Of a DNA stretch of 64,000 nt, positions 23,457 to 32,872 are shown piece after piece (position 1 is the first letter of the stretch; each line of letters starts with the position of its first letter). This DNA is from Deinococcus aquaticus. Its GTDB lineage: Bacteria; Deinococcota; Deinococci; Deinococcales; Deinococcaceae. The position numbers were made by a program, and so were the translations under genes. A model generated the notes under the pieces. That model was not told the origin of the DNA. It worked only from the letters and a program-made list of their open reading frames with translations, and made no database searches. The stretch is taken from NCBI RefSeq assembly GCF_028622095.1, contig NZ_CP115165.1:2291501-2355500 (forward strand), read 5' to 3'.

Positions 23457-25544
23457 TCATACAGCGCAGCTGAGGCACTCGTCGATGCTGACCTTGCGCA
23501 GTCGCGTGTAGTACAGCGTTTTCAGGCCTTTGGCGTAGGCGTACAGGTAGTAGCGTTGCAGGGTACGCGTGGTGGCGCTGCTGGGAATGAACAGCGTGCA
23601 GCTGATGCCCTGGTCCACGTGCTTCTGCGCGGCGGCGACCGTGTCGATCACGCGGCGCTGGTCCATGTCGTACGCTTCCTCGTAGAACCACTCGGTCAGC
23701 TCGTTCAGGTGCGGCATGGGGTAGATGGTGCGGGCCTTGTTGCTGGTGCGGGTCTCGACGCGTTCCGTGATGGGCATGATGCTGGCCGACGCGTTGCTGA
23801 CGTAACTGATGCTGCCCGTGGGGGCGATCGCCATGACGAAGGAGTGCGCCAGCCCGTGCGTCCGGATGTCCTGTACCAGCTGCGCCCAGTCCTCGCAGGT
23901 GGGGAGATGGTGACCCTCGAACAACGCGGCGACTTCGGGCGTGCGGGGAGCGAAGTCCTGCGCGAGGTACTGCGCGAAGTGCTCGCCGCTCTGGTAGCGA
24001 CTGCCCTCGAAGCCCCGGAACACGAAGCCCGTGTCGCGCGCGATCTCCATGCTGGCGCGGCGGGCGTGGTAGTGCACGGCCGCGAAGTACACGTCCACGA
24101 ACTCCAGCGCCTCGGGGCTGCCGTACGCGATCTCGTTCTTCGCCAGGAACGAGTGCAGGCCCATGGCGCCCAGGCCCACGCTGCGCATCTCCTCGTTCGC
24201 GCGGCGCACGGCGGGCACCTCCGTGATGCTGGTGGAGCGGGCCACGTCGTCCAGCATGCGCACGGCGGCGCGCACCACGCGGCCCAGATCGCCACTGGCG
24301 ACACTCTGCTCGATCACCAGCGACGCAAGGTTGCAGCTCACGTCCAGACCCACCTGATCCTGGCCTTCTTTGCCGTACGCGTGGAAGGTGCTGGGCAGCG
24401 TGGGTTGCAGGATCTCGCTGCACAGATTGCTCATCTTGATCGTCCCGACGTTCGGGATGGGGTTCACGGCGTTCGCGTTGCCCTCGAACAGCAGGTACGG
24501 GTACCCGCTCTCGCCCTGCGTGACCGCGATCTCCTCCATGACACGCCGCGCCGACACGCGCTTCTTGCGGATGTCCGGGTTCGCGACCAGCGCGTCGTAC
24601 TCGCGCGTCCAGTCGATACTCGTGAACTCGCGCCCCGTCGCCTGGAACAGCGAGTGCGGGTAGAACTGGTAGATGTCCTCACCGGCCCGGACCTTCTGCA
24701 TGAACACGTCCGGCACGGTCGCCCCGACCGACAGGGTCTTCAGGCGCGCGTCCTCGTCCGACGCGATCTTCTTGGCACTCAGGGTGTCCAGGAAGTCGGC
24801 GTGCATGACGCTCAGGTAGATCGCCCCGGCGCCCGGACGCTGCCCGGCCTGATCGGCGTAGCGCAGCATGTTGTCCAGCATCTTCGCCACGCCCATCACG
24901 CCCTTCGTGACGTTCTGAATGCCGCGCAAACTCTCGCCACGCGCCCGCAGGTTACTGACCTCCACGCCGATCCCGCCGCCGCCCTTGCTGAGTTCCGCCA
25001 CGAACGACAGCGTCTTCGTGATGGAATCCAGGTTGTCCGTGCAGTCCTGAAGCAGGAAGCAGCTGACCAGCCGCCCCGTGTTCGCCTTCCCGGAATTCAT
25101 CAGGGTAGGCGTGGCCGGCGTGAACGTCTGGTTCACCAGGTGATGCACGAGTTCCAGCGCTTCCTCGACGCTGCTGCTGCGCGCCAGGGCCGTCACGCTC
25201 AGGCGGTCCTCGAAGCGCTCCAGCCACTGCTGGCGGTCCGGGGTCATGGTCGCGTACTCGCTGTAGAACTTGAACGCCCCCATGAACGACCGGAACCGGA
25301 AGTCGTACCCGTACGCCCGCTGGAACACGGCCTTCACGTCACGCGGGTGGTAGCGCGCGAACACTGCCGGGTCCCACACGCCCTTCTCGGTCATGTACGC
25401 GACCTTCTCGGCCAGCGTCGGGAACGTCACGGTATTGGGGTTCACCTTCTCCGTGAAGTACGCCTGCAGCGCCTGCGCGTCATGACTCGTGTCGATACGC
25501 GTGCCCGAAAGCACCCGGTTATTCAGTTCAATCCAGCGTTCCAT
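23457..25544 (-). CDS. nrdE: Ribonucleotide reductase class Ib, alpha subunit
   Basis: Catalytic subunit, 695 residues. Start at ATG 25544 (MERWIELNN) with a G-run ribosome site 6 bases upstream. Recognised by TPTLMNSGK, the active-site stretch LVSCFLLQD, LSKGGGGIGVEVSNLR, NLCSEIL and the C-terminal ECLSCAV, whose Cys pair shuttles electrons. A short N-terminus without an ATP-cone fits class Ib. Overlaps nrdI by 17 bases. Confidence 0.94.
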   Translation of the reverse strand: MERWIELNNRVLSGTRIDTSHDAQALQAYFTEKVNPNTVTFPTLAEKVAYMTEKGVWDPAVFARYHPRDVKAVFQRAYGYDFRFRSFMGAFKFYSEYATMTPDRQQWLERFEDRLSVTALARSSSVEEALELVHHLVNQTFTPATPTLMNSGKANTGRLVSCFLLQDCTDNLDSITKTLSFVAELSKGGGGIGVEVSNLRARGESLRGIQNVTKGVMGVAKMLDNMLRYADQAGQRPGAGAIYLSVMHADFLDTLSAKKIASDEDARLKTLSVGATVPDVFMQKVRAGEDIYQFYPHSLFQATGREFTSIDWTREYDALVANPDIRKKRVSARRVMEEIAVTQGESGYPYLLFEGNANAVNPIPNVGTIKMSNLCSEILQPTLPSTFHAYGKEGQDQVGLDVSCNLASLVIEQSVASGDLGRVVRAAVRMLDDVARSTSITEVPAVRRANEEMRSVGLGAMGLHSFLAKNEIAYGSPEALEFVDVYFAAVHYHARRASMEIARDTGFVFRGFEGSRYQSGEHFAQYLAQDFAPRTPEVAALFEGHHLPTCEDWAQLVQDIRTHGLAHSFVMAIAPTGSISYVSNASASIMPITERVETRTSNKARTIYPMPHLNELTEWFYEEAYDMDQRRVIDTVAAAQKHVDQGISCTLFIPSSATTRTLQRYYLYAYAKGLKTLYYTRLRKVSIDECLSCAV

Positions 25545-25932
25545 AACTTTCCCCCCCACCCGGCAGGTGCGACCGCACCCAGCGCGTGACCTGCTCACGG
25601 TCCGAGACCGTTCCACCCTTGTTCAGACGCGCCACCAGCGGCACCCGGAACTCCGAGGCGATCCGGTCCCCCGCCCGCCCGAAATTCGCGCCCCAGTGGT
25701 AACTGCCGCTGGACACCACGCCCCGCAGGCCCCCCGCATGCGCCCGCAGGAACGCCGCCGTGCTGGCCGGCACCTCCCCCTGCCCGAACGTGTACGTCAG
25801 CAGCAGGAACGGTTCACCCGGCGCGGGCGGCGCGTCCTTCACGGACCCCACCGGCACGCCCCCCGCCTCCCGCGACACCGCCAGCGCAAAGCGGCGCACG
25901 TTCCCGGTCAGGGAATCGAACACCAGCCTCAT
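25528..25932 (-). CDS. nrdI: NrdI flavodoxin-like protein
   Basis: Supplies oxidant for assembling the NrdF dimanganese-tyrosyl cofactor. 134 residues: VFDSLTGNVRRFA is the FMN phosphate loop, LLTYTFGQGEVP and VVSSGSYHWGANFGRA the isoalloxazine loops. ATG 25932 chosen: GGCAGGAG sits 7 bases upstream; the longer ORF runs into the riboswitch. First gene of nrdI-nrdE-nrdF-redoxin. Confidence 0.93.
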   Translation of the reverse strand: MRLVFDSLTGNVRRFALAVSREAGGVPVGSVKDAPPAPGEPFLLLTYTFGQGEVPASTAAFLRAHAGGLRGVVSSGSYHWGANFGRAGDRIASEFRVPLVARLNKGGTVSDREQVTRWVRSHLPGGGESYGTLD

Positions 25933-26018
25933 GCCGGACTCCTGCCCCGTAAAACAGGCCCGGAAGCAGAGCGCAGCCCGGAAGGCCGCAAGGATGAAAC
26001 CCATGTACGCATAAGAGA

Positions 26019-26189
26019 AACCGCCTTGTGCCCCTACCGCGGGGGACCGTGAGATGGGCGTGTCTTCGCTGGGCGAGCGTTCGGACTGAAACCGTGGCGC
26101 GACCGTACCGGACTGAACTCCACTGTGGGAGCGTGACCGGATTTCCCTCTGTTCCCGCGAAGTGCTGCCGGGTGGCAACGACAGCGCGG
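26019..26189 (-). promoter_or_regulatory. Cobalamin (B12) riboswitch, copy 1, upstream of nrdI
   Basis: Reading the minus strand, the core GGGAAATCCGGT, a variable arm, AGTCCGGTACGGTCGCGCC, ACGGT and a B12-box-like AGTCCGAACGCTCGCC appear in the order of cobalamin aptamers. A CCCC/GGGG hairpin (around 26031-26046) follows. About 170 bases are almost identical to copy 2. It would repress the B12-independent class Ib reductase when cobalamin is present; a family precedent is the riboswitch on a B12-independent RNR operon in Streptomyces. Confidence 0.82.
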
Positions 26190-26218
26190 AGTCTACATGC
26201 TGTATCTCCGCCGGTCAA
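26190..26218 (-). promoter_or_regulatory. Promoter of the nrd operon
   Basis: -35 TTGACC (complement of 26213-26218), 17-base spacer, -10 TAGACT (complement of 26190-26195). Both boxes and the spacing recur exactly in copy 2 although the spacer sequence differs. Confidence 0.78.
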
Positions 26219-26261
26219 ACCGGGCGTGGGGATACAGCATCTTGTGTCTTTGATTGCGGAG

Positions 26262-26305
26262 TAAAATGCCAGAACGGACTCAGGATGTGTCCAGAGTCCG
26301 TTCTG
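26262..26305 (-). terminator. Terminator of the riboswitch-controlled small gene
   Basis: CAGAACGGACTC (26270-26281) pairs perfectly with GAGTCCGTTCTG (26294-26305); on the minus strand GCATTTTAC follows. It isolates the small gene at 26334 from the nrd promoter. Confidence 0.7.
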
Positions 26306-26333
26306 AGTTACGGCCGTCTGCGGCCCAAGCTGG

Positions 26334-26525
26334 TCAGCCTATCATCCACAGGGTGATCAGATCGGAGAGGTCCTGCGAAAAGGATGCCAGGGCCAGACTG
26401 ACGGCCACCCCGTTCAGATACTTGAGGTATGGAATCAGTTTGCTGATACTGCCGGATTTGTTGGCTTTAATCAGCGCAAGAATCAGGACGGCCGGAACGA
26501 TAACAAGCAGGGCTTCTAGAAGCAT
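26334..26525 (-). CDS. 63-aa two-helix membrane protein under riboswitch control
   Basis: AAGGAGT lies 4-5 bases before the ATG, a strong ribosome site. Helix 1 is LLEALLVIVPAVLILALI; a basic loop (KANKSGSISK) and a second, weaker hydrophobic segment (LNGVAVSLALA) follow. It is the only ORF between riboswitch copy 2 and a terminator, so it should be cobalamin-repressed. It does not look like CbtB (no His motif) or another known cobalt/B12 transporter piece. Base composition is more AT-rich than neighbours. Confidence 0.68.
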   Translation of the reverse strand: MLLEALLVIVPAVLILALIKANKSGSISKLIPYLKYLNGVAVSLALASFSQDLSDLITLWMIG

Positions 26526-26607
26526 GGCACTCCTTGGAAAGACAGAGAGAATCCATAAATGGGTGACACCGCATGGCTGACCGGCCGAGCGCTAAAAGTC
26601 CATGAAG

Positions 26608-26778
26608 AACCGCCTTGTGCCCCTACCGCGGGGGACCGTGAGATGGGCGTTTCTTCGCTGGGCGAGCGTTCGGACTGGAACCGTGGCGCGACCGTACCGG
26701 ACTGAACCCCACTGTGGGAGCGTGACCGGACTTCCCTCTGTTCCCGCGAAGTGTTGCCGGGTAGCAACGACAGCGCGG
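26608..26778 (-). promoter_or_regulatory. Cobalamin (B12) riboswitch, copy 2
   Basis: Near-identical to copy 1 across ~170 bases, with scattered substitutions (for example GGGAAGTCCGGT for GGGAAATCCGGT). Followed by an ~80-base leader to the 63-aa membrane gene. Similarity stops just after the CACAAGGCGGTT segment, so the two expression platforms differ. Confidence 0.8.
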
Positions 26779-26807
26779 AGTCTACATGTAGTACGTGGTC
26801 AGGTCAA
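26779..26807 (-). promoter_or_regulatory. Promoter of the riboswitch-controlled small gene
   Basis: TTGACC (complement of 26802-26807), 17-base spacer, TAGACT (complement of 26779-26784). Confidence 0.75.
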
Positions 26808-26898
26808 ACGCACCTGCACATGCAAGATCTTGACTGTTCCGTCCCGCGTGTCCCGCACTGAAAGACCCCCGTGACGGCCCGCGCGGCATGATGCCCCG

Positions 26899-27489
26899 GT
26901 GACGTTCTCCGCCCGCCTCCTGCTGACCCTGCTGTGCGCCGCCCTGCTCCCGACCGGTCTTGCTGCGTCACCTGCCGCGCAGGCCGCCGCGAAGGTTCCC
27001 GGGTACGTGCTTCAGGGCATGCCGCTCGTCCGGCAGTCGTACAACGCCTGTGGGCCTGCCAGCATCACGCAGGTGCTGGCGTACTTCGGGCGGCAGGTCA
27101 GCATGGCCGACGTGAGCCGCCAGACCCGCCCCAGCGACCGCTCGTACATGACCGCGCAGGCCATCGTGAACTACGCCCCGAAAGTGGGCATGCAGGCCCG
27201 GCTGTTCACGGGCGGGAACCTGAACACCGTCAAGAGTGCCATTCGCGCCGGGCTGCCCATCATCGCGCTGCAATCGCACATCACGGACACCGGCACTGTC
27301 ATCCCGCACTGGCGGGTGCTGGTCGGGTACAACGACGTGACCGCGCAGGTGTACATCATGGACCCCCTGCTGGGGTACGTCGCCATGCGCTACAGCGACA
27401 TGGACCGCGTCTGGGCCGACCAGCGAGGTCAGTTTGCGGTGCTGTTCCCGCCCACCCTGGCCGGGACGGTCCGGAAGGTCATCGGGTAG
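26899..27489 (+). CDS. Secreted C39-like cysteine peptidase
   Basis: GTG start, Sec signal peptide in the first ~23 residues, then a papain-like domain: Cys51 in [19 protein letters not shown], His in [14 protein letters not shown] and Asp in [10 protein letters not shown]. Matches the C39-like peptidase-2 family, usually exported hydrolases rather than ABC-linked bacteriocin processors; no transporter or bacteriocin gene is adjacent. Monocistronic. Confidence 0.85.
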   Translation: MTFSARLLLTLLCAALLPTGLAASPAAQAAAKVPGYVLQGMPLVRQSYNACGPASITQVLAYFGRQVSMADVSRQTRPSDRSYMTAQAIVNYAPKVGMQARLFTGGNLNTVKSAIRAGLPIIALQSHITDTGTVIPHWRVLVGYNDVTAQVYIMDPLLGYVAMRYSDMDRVWADQRGQFAVLFPPTLAGTVRKVIG

Positions 27490-27562
27490 GGGTCAGTCAC
27501 GCGCCGGTCAGGGCGGCTCATCTGCGGCCCGCCGTGGCCCGCGCTGTCCGTACACTGACGGC

Positions 27563-28036
27563 ATGCCCATCCGCCGCCGCCTGACCGCGCTGCTCCTGCC
27601 CGCCCTGCTGGGCAGCTGCGCGCTGCTGAACGACCCGCGCAGCAGTTTCAACGCCGGTCAGACCTGGATCGTCACGGGACAGGACGGCCCGGTGCCCCTG
27701 CGAACCGTGGCCCGCACCGGCCTGTTCAGCGACGAGATCGCCACCGACCGTACGAAACTGTTCTGGCAGGACCGGCCCGTGCCGAAGCTCACGACCAACC
27801 AGACGGGCCTGTTCGCCGCGCGGATCCTGTTCCCGAACACCGCGCCGGTCATCACCCGCGAACCGCAGAGCGGTGAAACCATGATCGTCTGGAATGCCGG
27901 GCAGCCGGGCGTGCTGTACGCCTGCCTGATCCGCGACGGCGGCTCGCCCCGCACGCACGTGTACGGCGACCTGACCCGCTCGTACCTGCAACAGGAGGCC
28001 CCGCTCGGGCAGTGCGAGGCCGTCCTTCAGGACTGA
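27563..28036 (+). CDS. Putative lipoprotein, 157 aa
   Basis: Signal peptide MPIRRRLTALLLPALLGSC with lipobox LGSC. Leaderless-type start: TACACT ends 6 bases before ATG. The mature domain (AGQTWIVTGQDG...) resembles in layout the lipoprotein at 14055-14519, suggesting paralogues. Two further cysteines (YACLIRD, LGQCEAV) may form a disulfide. Convergent with the frameshifted kinase, overlapping by ten bases. Confidence 0.72.
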   Translation: MPIRRRLTALLLPALLGSCALLNDPRSSFNAGQTWIVTGQDGPVPLRTVARTGLFSDEIATDRTKLFWQDRPVPKLTTNQTGLFAARILFPNTAPVITREPQSGETMIVWNAGQPGVLYACLIRDGGSPRTHVYGDLTRSYLQQEAPLGQCEAVLQD

Positions 28037-28588
28037 CCGAATTCAGACCTGGCGGGCCACGTCAGGGCCAGCAGGGCGTCCACGGTCTCCCCGACGGTCA
28101 GGGCGCTGCTGTCCACGACTGCCCAGCCAGCCTCGCGGAACAGTTCGGGCGGCATCTGTCCGTACAGCCCGTCGATCAGGGGAACGAGCACGGACGTGTC
28201 GTACGTCTTGTTCGTGCGGGTCCGGTTGCGTTCGTGCGCGACCTCCAGGGTGGTGTACAGCCGCACCGGGCGCACGTCCAGACCCTCCCAGTGGCGCGCC
28301 ATGAACGCCAGATCGTCCGGCCACAGCACGTCCTCAATAGCCACCGCAAAGCCCTCCTGCGCGTACAGGCGGGCCGTCTGCGCCGCCCGACGTGCGGGCC
28401 AGCGCGAACTGCCGCGCGGCCTCCGGCGGGTGATCCAGCGCCGGCTGCGCCAGCCCGGATACCACCTGCTCACGTAGATCGTCGATGGACAGGTGCAGCC
28501 CGAACGGGAAGCGGCCCAGCAACGCCGCTGACACCGTACTTTTGCCCGCACCCGGACTGCCGCTGAACACCCAGATCACGCCGCTCAT
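28027..28588 (-). pseudogene. Frameshifted P-loop kinase
   Basis: The first frame starts at 28588 (TACGCT ends 7 bases upstream) with VIWVFSGSPGAGKSTVSAAL, a Walker A kinase motif, and runs in register to about QFALARTS. The rest (AAQTARLYAQEGFAVAIEDVLW ... ERNRTRTNKTYDTS) is in the next frame. One inserted G near 28396-28402 (CGTCGGGCGGC) explains it. Resembles AAA_33/zeta-like small kinases. Either a recent inactivation or a sequencing error. Confidence 0.72.
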
Positions 28589-28688
28589 GCCGGGCAGCGT
28601 AGCGCAGCCCCTGCCCACGCCCTTCCTTAGATGCCACGTGACCGGCGACAGTTTGACCGGCGACTGGCAGCCGCTGTCCGGGTACCGC

Positions 28689-29783
<1,095 letters not shown>

Positions 29784-29827
29784 GTCCGCGAGGCTACCAC
29801 CCGCCGCGCGGGGTATTCTCGCCGGAT

Positions 29828-30715
29828 ATGACGGCCCCAGTTTCAACCGCGCCCGACCCCCTGAACACTGCCGTACTGACGATCGCCTGCCCGGACCGGG
29901 GCGGGATCGTCGCGGCCGTCTCGCAGTTCCTGCACAACCACGGCGCGAACATCATCCACAGTGACCAGCACAGCACGGACCCGCAGGGCGGCACGTTCTT
30001 CATGCGCATGGAATTCCACCTCGCGGGGCTGGACCTGGCCCGCGATCAGTTCGAGCGGGCCTTCGCGAACGTGGTCGCCACGCCGTTCGGCATGGACTGG
30101 AGCGTGCATTACACCACGCAGCCCAAACGCATGGCCGTGCTGGTCAGCCGTTACGACCACTGCTTCCTGGACCTGATGTGGCGCAAGCGCCGGGGTGAAC
30201 TGAACGTGGAGATCCCGCTGATCATCAGTAACCACGAGGACCTGCGGCGCGACGCGGAGATGTTCGGCATTCCCTTCCACGTCGTGAAGGTCACCAAGGA
30301 GAACAAGGCCGAGGCCGAGGCCGAGCAGGTGCGCCTGATGCACGAGGCGAACGTGGATTTCGCTGTGCTGGCGCGGTACATGCAGATCCTGAGCGGCGAG
30401 CTGCTGCGCTCGTTCGGGCGGCCCGTGATCAACATTCACCACTCGTTCCTGCCCGCGTTCATCGGGGCGAACCCGTACCGCGCGGCGTTCAACCGGGGCG
30501 TGAAACTGATCGGCGCGACCAGCCACTACGTCACCGAGGAACTCGACGCCGGGCCGATCATCGCGCAGGACGTGATTCCCGTCACGCACCGCGAGACGCC
30601 GGACACCCTGATGCGCCTGGGCCGTGACGTGGAGCGGCAGGTGCTGGCCCGCGCTGTGAAAGCGCACGTGGAAGACCGCGTGCTGGTGCACGGCAACAAG
30701 ACCGTCGTGTTCTGA
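29828..30715 (+). CDS. purU: Formyltetrahydrofolate deformylase
   Basis: Hydrolyses 10-formyl-THF to THF and formate, balancing one-carbon pools and feeding PurT. N-terminal ACT domain ([20 protein letters not shown]) and C-terminal formyltransferase-like domain with [14 protein letters not shown] and the catalytic Asp in [14 protein letters not shown]. 295 residues from ATG 29828; TATTCT ends 8 bases upstream. The TGA stop forms the first bases of repeat copy B. Confidence 0.95.
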   Translation: MTAPVSTAPDPLNTAVLTIACPDRGGIVAAVSQFLHNHGANIIHSDQHSTDPQGGTFFMRMEFHLAGLDLARDQFERAFANVVATPFGMDWSVHYTTQPKRMAVLVSRYDHCFLDLMWRKRRGELNVEIPLIISNHEDLRRDAEMFGIPFHVVKVTKENKAEAEAEQVRLMHEANVDFAVLARYMQILSGELLRSFGRPVINIHHSFLPAFIGANPYRAAFNRGVKLIGATSHYVTEELDAGPIIAQDVIPVTHRETPDTLMRLGRDVERQVLARAVKAHVEDRVLVHGNKTVVF

Positions 30716-30849
30716 TACGGACTCCGATTGAATGGGCTGCAAAGACCGTTCAATCCGAGCGGAGCGAGAAGGAGAGAAGCGGGTTCCGGGCGTGGAGTTG
30801 GCAATCCGGTGAAGTTCCGGATTGTCAGCGAAACAGACGGAATCCGTAT
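30715..30849 (+). repeat. Dispersed ~135 bp repeat, copy B (complete)
   Basis: From ATACGGACTCC to GGAATCCGTAT. Outer hairpin GATTGAATGG/CCGTTCAATC contains a wobble pair compared with copy A; inner hairpin CAATCCGG/CCGGATTG. Begins on the last base of the purU stop codon. Confidence 0.85.
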
Positions 30850-30910
30850 GAGATGGCGTGAGCAGGGGGGGCCATGAGACCTGCCCCACGCCCTGCCGCG
30901 TCCATGTCCC

Positions 30911-30939
30911 TTGAGCTTACCGATCGGTCAGGTTAGGCT
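30911..30939 (+). promoter_or_regulatory. Promoter with embedded palindromic operator
   Basis: -35 TTGAGC (30911-30916), 17-base spacer, -10 TAGGCT (30934-30939). The spacer contains the palindrome ACCGATCGGT (30919-30928), the type of site bound by TetR-family repressors, placed so that binding would block polymerase. The ATG is 7 bases after the -10. Confidence 0.65.
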
Positions 30940-30946
30940 GGTTCTC

Positions 30947-31390
30947 ATGGCGACCCTGTACCTCGTGCTGCTGACCCTTCACAACCTCAACCGCTGGGTG
31001 ATCCTGCTGACCGGCCTGTGGGCACTGGTGCAGACCATCCCCGGCCTGACCAGCGGCCGGCCCTTCACGCCCGCCGATCGCCGCCCCGTCGCCGCGTTCA
31101 TGGGTAGCCTGCACCTTCAGGTGGTGCTGGGCCTGCTGCTGTTCGCGTTCATGGGCATGCAGAACATCCCGGTGTTCGCCGGAGCGCCCCGCCCCAGCTT
31201 CCAGTGGGAACACCTGGGCCTGGGCGTCCTGGCCGCCGTGTTCGCCACGCTGGGCAGCATTCAGAGCCGCAAGGCCGCCACCGACCCCCTGAAATTCCGC
31301 GCGGCCGCCCTGTGGACCGGCCTGTCGATGATCGTCATCCTGGCGGGCATTCCCTGGTGGCGGCCCCTGCTGCGCTTCTTTAACCAGTAA
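30947..31390 (+). CDS. Four-helix integral membrane protein
   Basis: 147 residues from ATG 30947 (MATLYLVLLTLHNLNRW). About four membrane spans near residues 3-30, 55-75, 88-108 and 120-140; the LHNLNRW and LHLQVVLGLLLF stretches recall small cytochrome-b561-like or DUF-type membrane proteins but I cannot name it. It has its own promoter with a possible operator, so its expression is probably inducible. Convergent with the FAD oxidoreductase. Confidence 0.7.
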   Translation: MATLYLVLLTLHNLNRWVILLTGLWALVQTIPGLTSGRPFTPADRRPVAAFMGSLHLQVVLGLLLFAFMGMQNIPVFAGAPRPSFQWEHLGLGVLAAVFATLGSIQSRKAATDPLKFRAAALWTGLSMIVILAGIPWWRPLLRFFNQ

Positions 31391-31405
31391 GCGCGCCCTG
31401 CTGCG

Positions 31406-31438
31406 CCCGGCCCCCTTCCCGCGTGGGTGGGGGCCGGG
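31406..31438. terminator. Bidirectional terminator
   Basis: CCCGGCCCCC (31406-31415) and GGGGGCCGGG (31429-31438), a perfect 10-bp stem between convergent genes. Confidence 0.6.
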
Positions 31439-32599
31439 TCATACCGGGGTGGGCCGGTCGGGGGTTCGAGCCTTGGCCGGTGCGTCCGGCGCGGCGCGGG
31501 GCGTGGGGCGAAGCAGGCTCAGCAGCACGCGGCCCCGGTCGGCCGGGCGCGGCACCTGCGCGGCGATCAGCAGTGACCGCGCCAGCCAGCCCAGCCGACC
31601 ACCGAGGGTCAGGCCAGTGCCCGGTCCGGGGCCGCGCAGGTGGGTCACGGCGTTCCAGTGGCCCAGTCGCACGCTGCGGGCCGCCCAGTGCGGACCGGCC
31701 GGGAAGGGCTGTGCCCCGGGCCTGCAGAGCGTGCGGGCCACGTTCTGCCCGGCGTGCCAGCCGTGCGCGGCCGTGCGGGCCGCCCAGACGGACGTGGGGT
31801 CCGGCACGCGCAGGGCCGCGTCGGTCAGCAGGAACCCCCCGGGCGTGCGGGGCAGGGTTTCCGTGCCGGGCAGAACGTGCGGCGCCGCGTCCGTGACCAC
31901 GGTCAGGTCGTGATCGTCGCGCCCGTCACTGCCAGTTCCGCGGGCCAATTCATGAATGGTCACGCCGGCCGCCCCCAGGGCCGCGCGGACCGGGACGCTC
32001 AGGCCGGGCTGCGCGGACAGCAGTTCGCCGCCGCACCGCAGGGTCACGCCGCCGCCCAGGTCACGTTCCCGCTGCCACTCACGGACGGCCAGGGCCAGTT
32101 CCGCCCCGGCCACGTCGCCGCCCAGCACGGTCACGCGGACCGGCGGGTGGTCACTCAGCCGGTCTGCCAGCGCGGCGGTGGGTGCGTCCGGCCGGTCGTC
32201 ACCCAGGATCAGGTGATCGAACCCCAGCCAGCACGGGTCGTGGTCTGCGCGGCTCACCTGAAGGCGCTGCATGGTCAGGTCCGCCTGCATGACCCGGCCG
32301 ACCAGCACGGTCGCGCGGGGCAGCAGCGTGCGCAGGGGTGTGCGGGCGGACTCTGCTGGCAGGTGCCCGGCCAGCACATCGGCGTGCAGGTCGGGCGCGT
32401 GAACGTCCGGCGTTTCGCTGATCACGGTCAGGTGCACGTCACCGCTGCGCACGGCCCGCCCGGCGGCCCGCAGCAGCGCCCGGTACGCGGCGAGGCCCGC
32501 CGGGCCGTTCCCCACGATCACCACCCGCGTCACCAGGGAACGGCCGGCCGTCAATCGGATCGGCTGGTGGGCGGGCAGGCTGGAGAGGGGGGCAGGCAT
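31439..32599 (-). CDS. FAD-dependent pyridine-nucleotide oxidoreductase (NDH-2-like)
   Basis: 386 residues from ATG 32599 with GGAGG eight bases upstream. N-terminal FAD-binding VVIVGNGPAGLAAYRALL and a second dinucleotide motif VTVLGGDVAGAELALAV. Later LTDAALRVPDPTSVWAARTAA is the second FAD contact. No redox-active Cys pair of the disulfide reductases was seen, so a type-II NADH dehydrogenase or ferredoxin/rubredoxin reductase-like role is more likely. Amphipathic C-terminus may contact the membrane. Confidence 0.72.
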   Translation of the reverse strand: MPAPLSSLPAHQPIRLTAGRSLVTRVVIVGNGPAGLAAYRALLRAAGRAVRSGDVHLTVISETPDVHAPDLHADVLAGHLPAESARTPLRTLLPRATVLVGRVMQADLTMQRLQVSRADHDPCWLGFDHLILGDDRPDAPTAALADRLSDHPPVRVTVLGGDVAGAELALAVREWQRERDLGGGVTLRCGGELLSAQPGLSVPVRAALGAAGVTIHELARGTGSDGRDDHDLTVVTDAAPHVLPGTETLPRTPGGFLLTDAALRVPDPTSVWAARTAAHGWHAGQNVARTLCRPGAQPFPAGPHWAARSVRLGHWNAVTHLRGPGPGTGLTLGGRLGWLARSLLIAAQVPRPADRGRVLLSLLRPTPRAAPDAPAKARTPDRPTPV

Positions 32600-32822
32600 G
32601 GCAGGAACCTCCGGGGAAACGGCGTGGCAGGCAGGGCGGGGCAGCAAGCAGGGGAGAGTGGACGGTCGCCCAGAGTGTGCCACTGGCCGCGTTACGGCCC
32701 CGTTAGCGCTTGCCCCTGCTTGTGCATGTTGTCCTGCCTACCATGACCGGACCGTGATCAGCTGGCGGTCAGGTGCGCCCGTCCCGGTCGGGTGGAGCCG
32801 CTGCCGCGCAGCACGGCAAACG

Positions 32823-32856
32823 AAAACCGCCACCGGCCGCAGGGGCGGGGTGGCGG
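32823..32856 (-). terminator. Terminator of the quinone oxidoreductase gene
   Basis: CCGCCACC (32827-32834) pairs with GGTGGCGG (32849-32856); on the minus strand TTTTCGTTT follows. Located 17 bases past the stop of the gene at 32873. Confidence 0.72.
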
Positions 32857-32872
32857 TCGGCAGAGGGCCGGC

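Noticed and set aside
25935..25990. GGCC...CCGG structure between riboswitch copy 1 and nrdI as its terminator
   Set aside because: The pairing needs a bulge and is largely a direct repeat of GCCCGGAAG; TTTTAC follows, but the evidence is too weak to annotate as the expression platform.
31461..31475. GGGGGTTCGAGCC resembling a tRNA T-loop
   Set aside because: No acceptor, D or anticodon arms surround it and it lies inside the FAD oxidoreductase gene.
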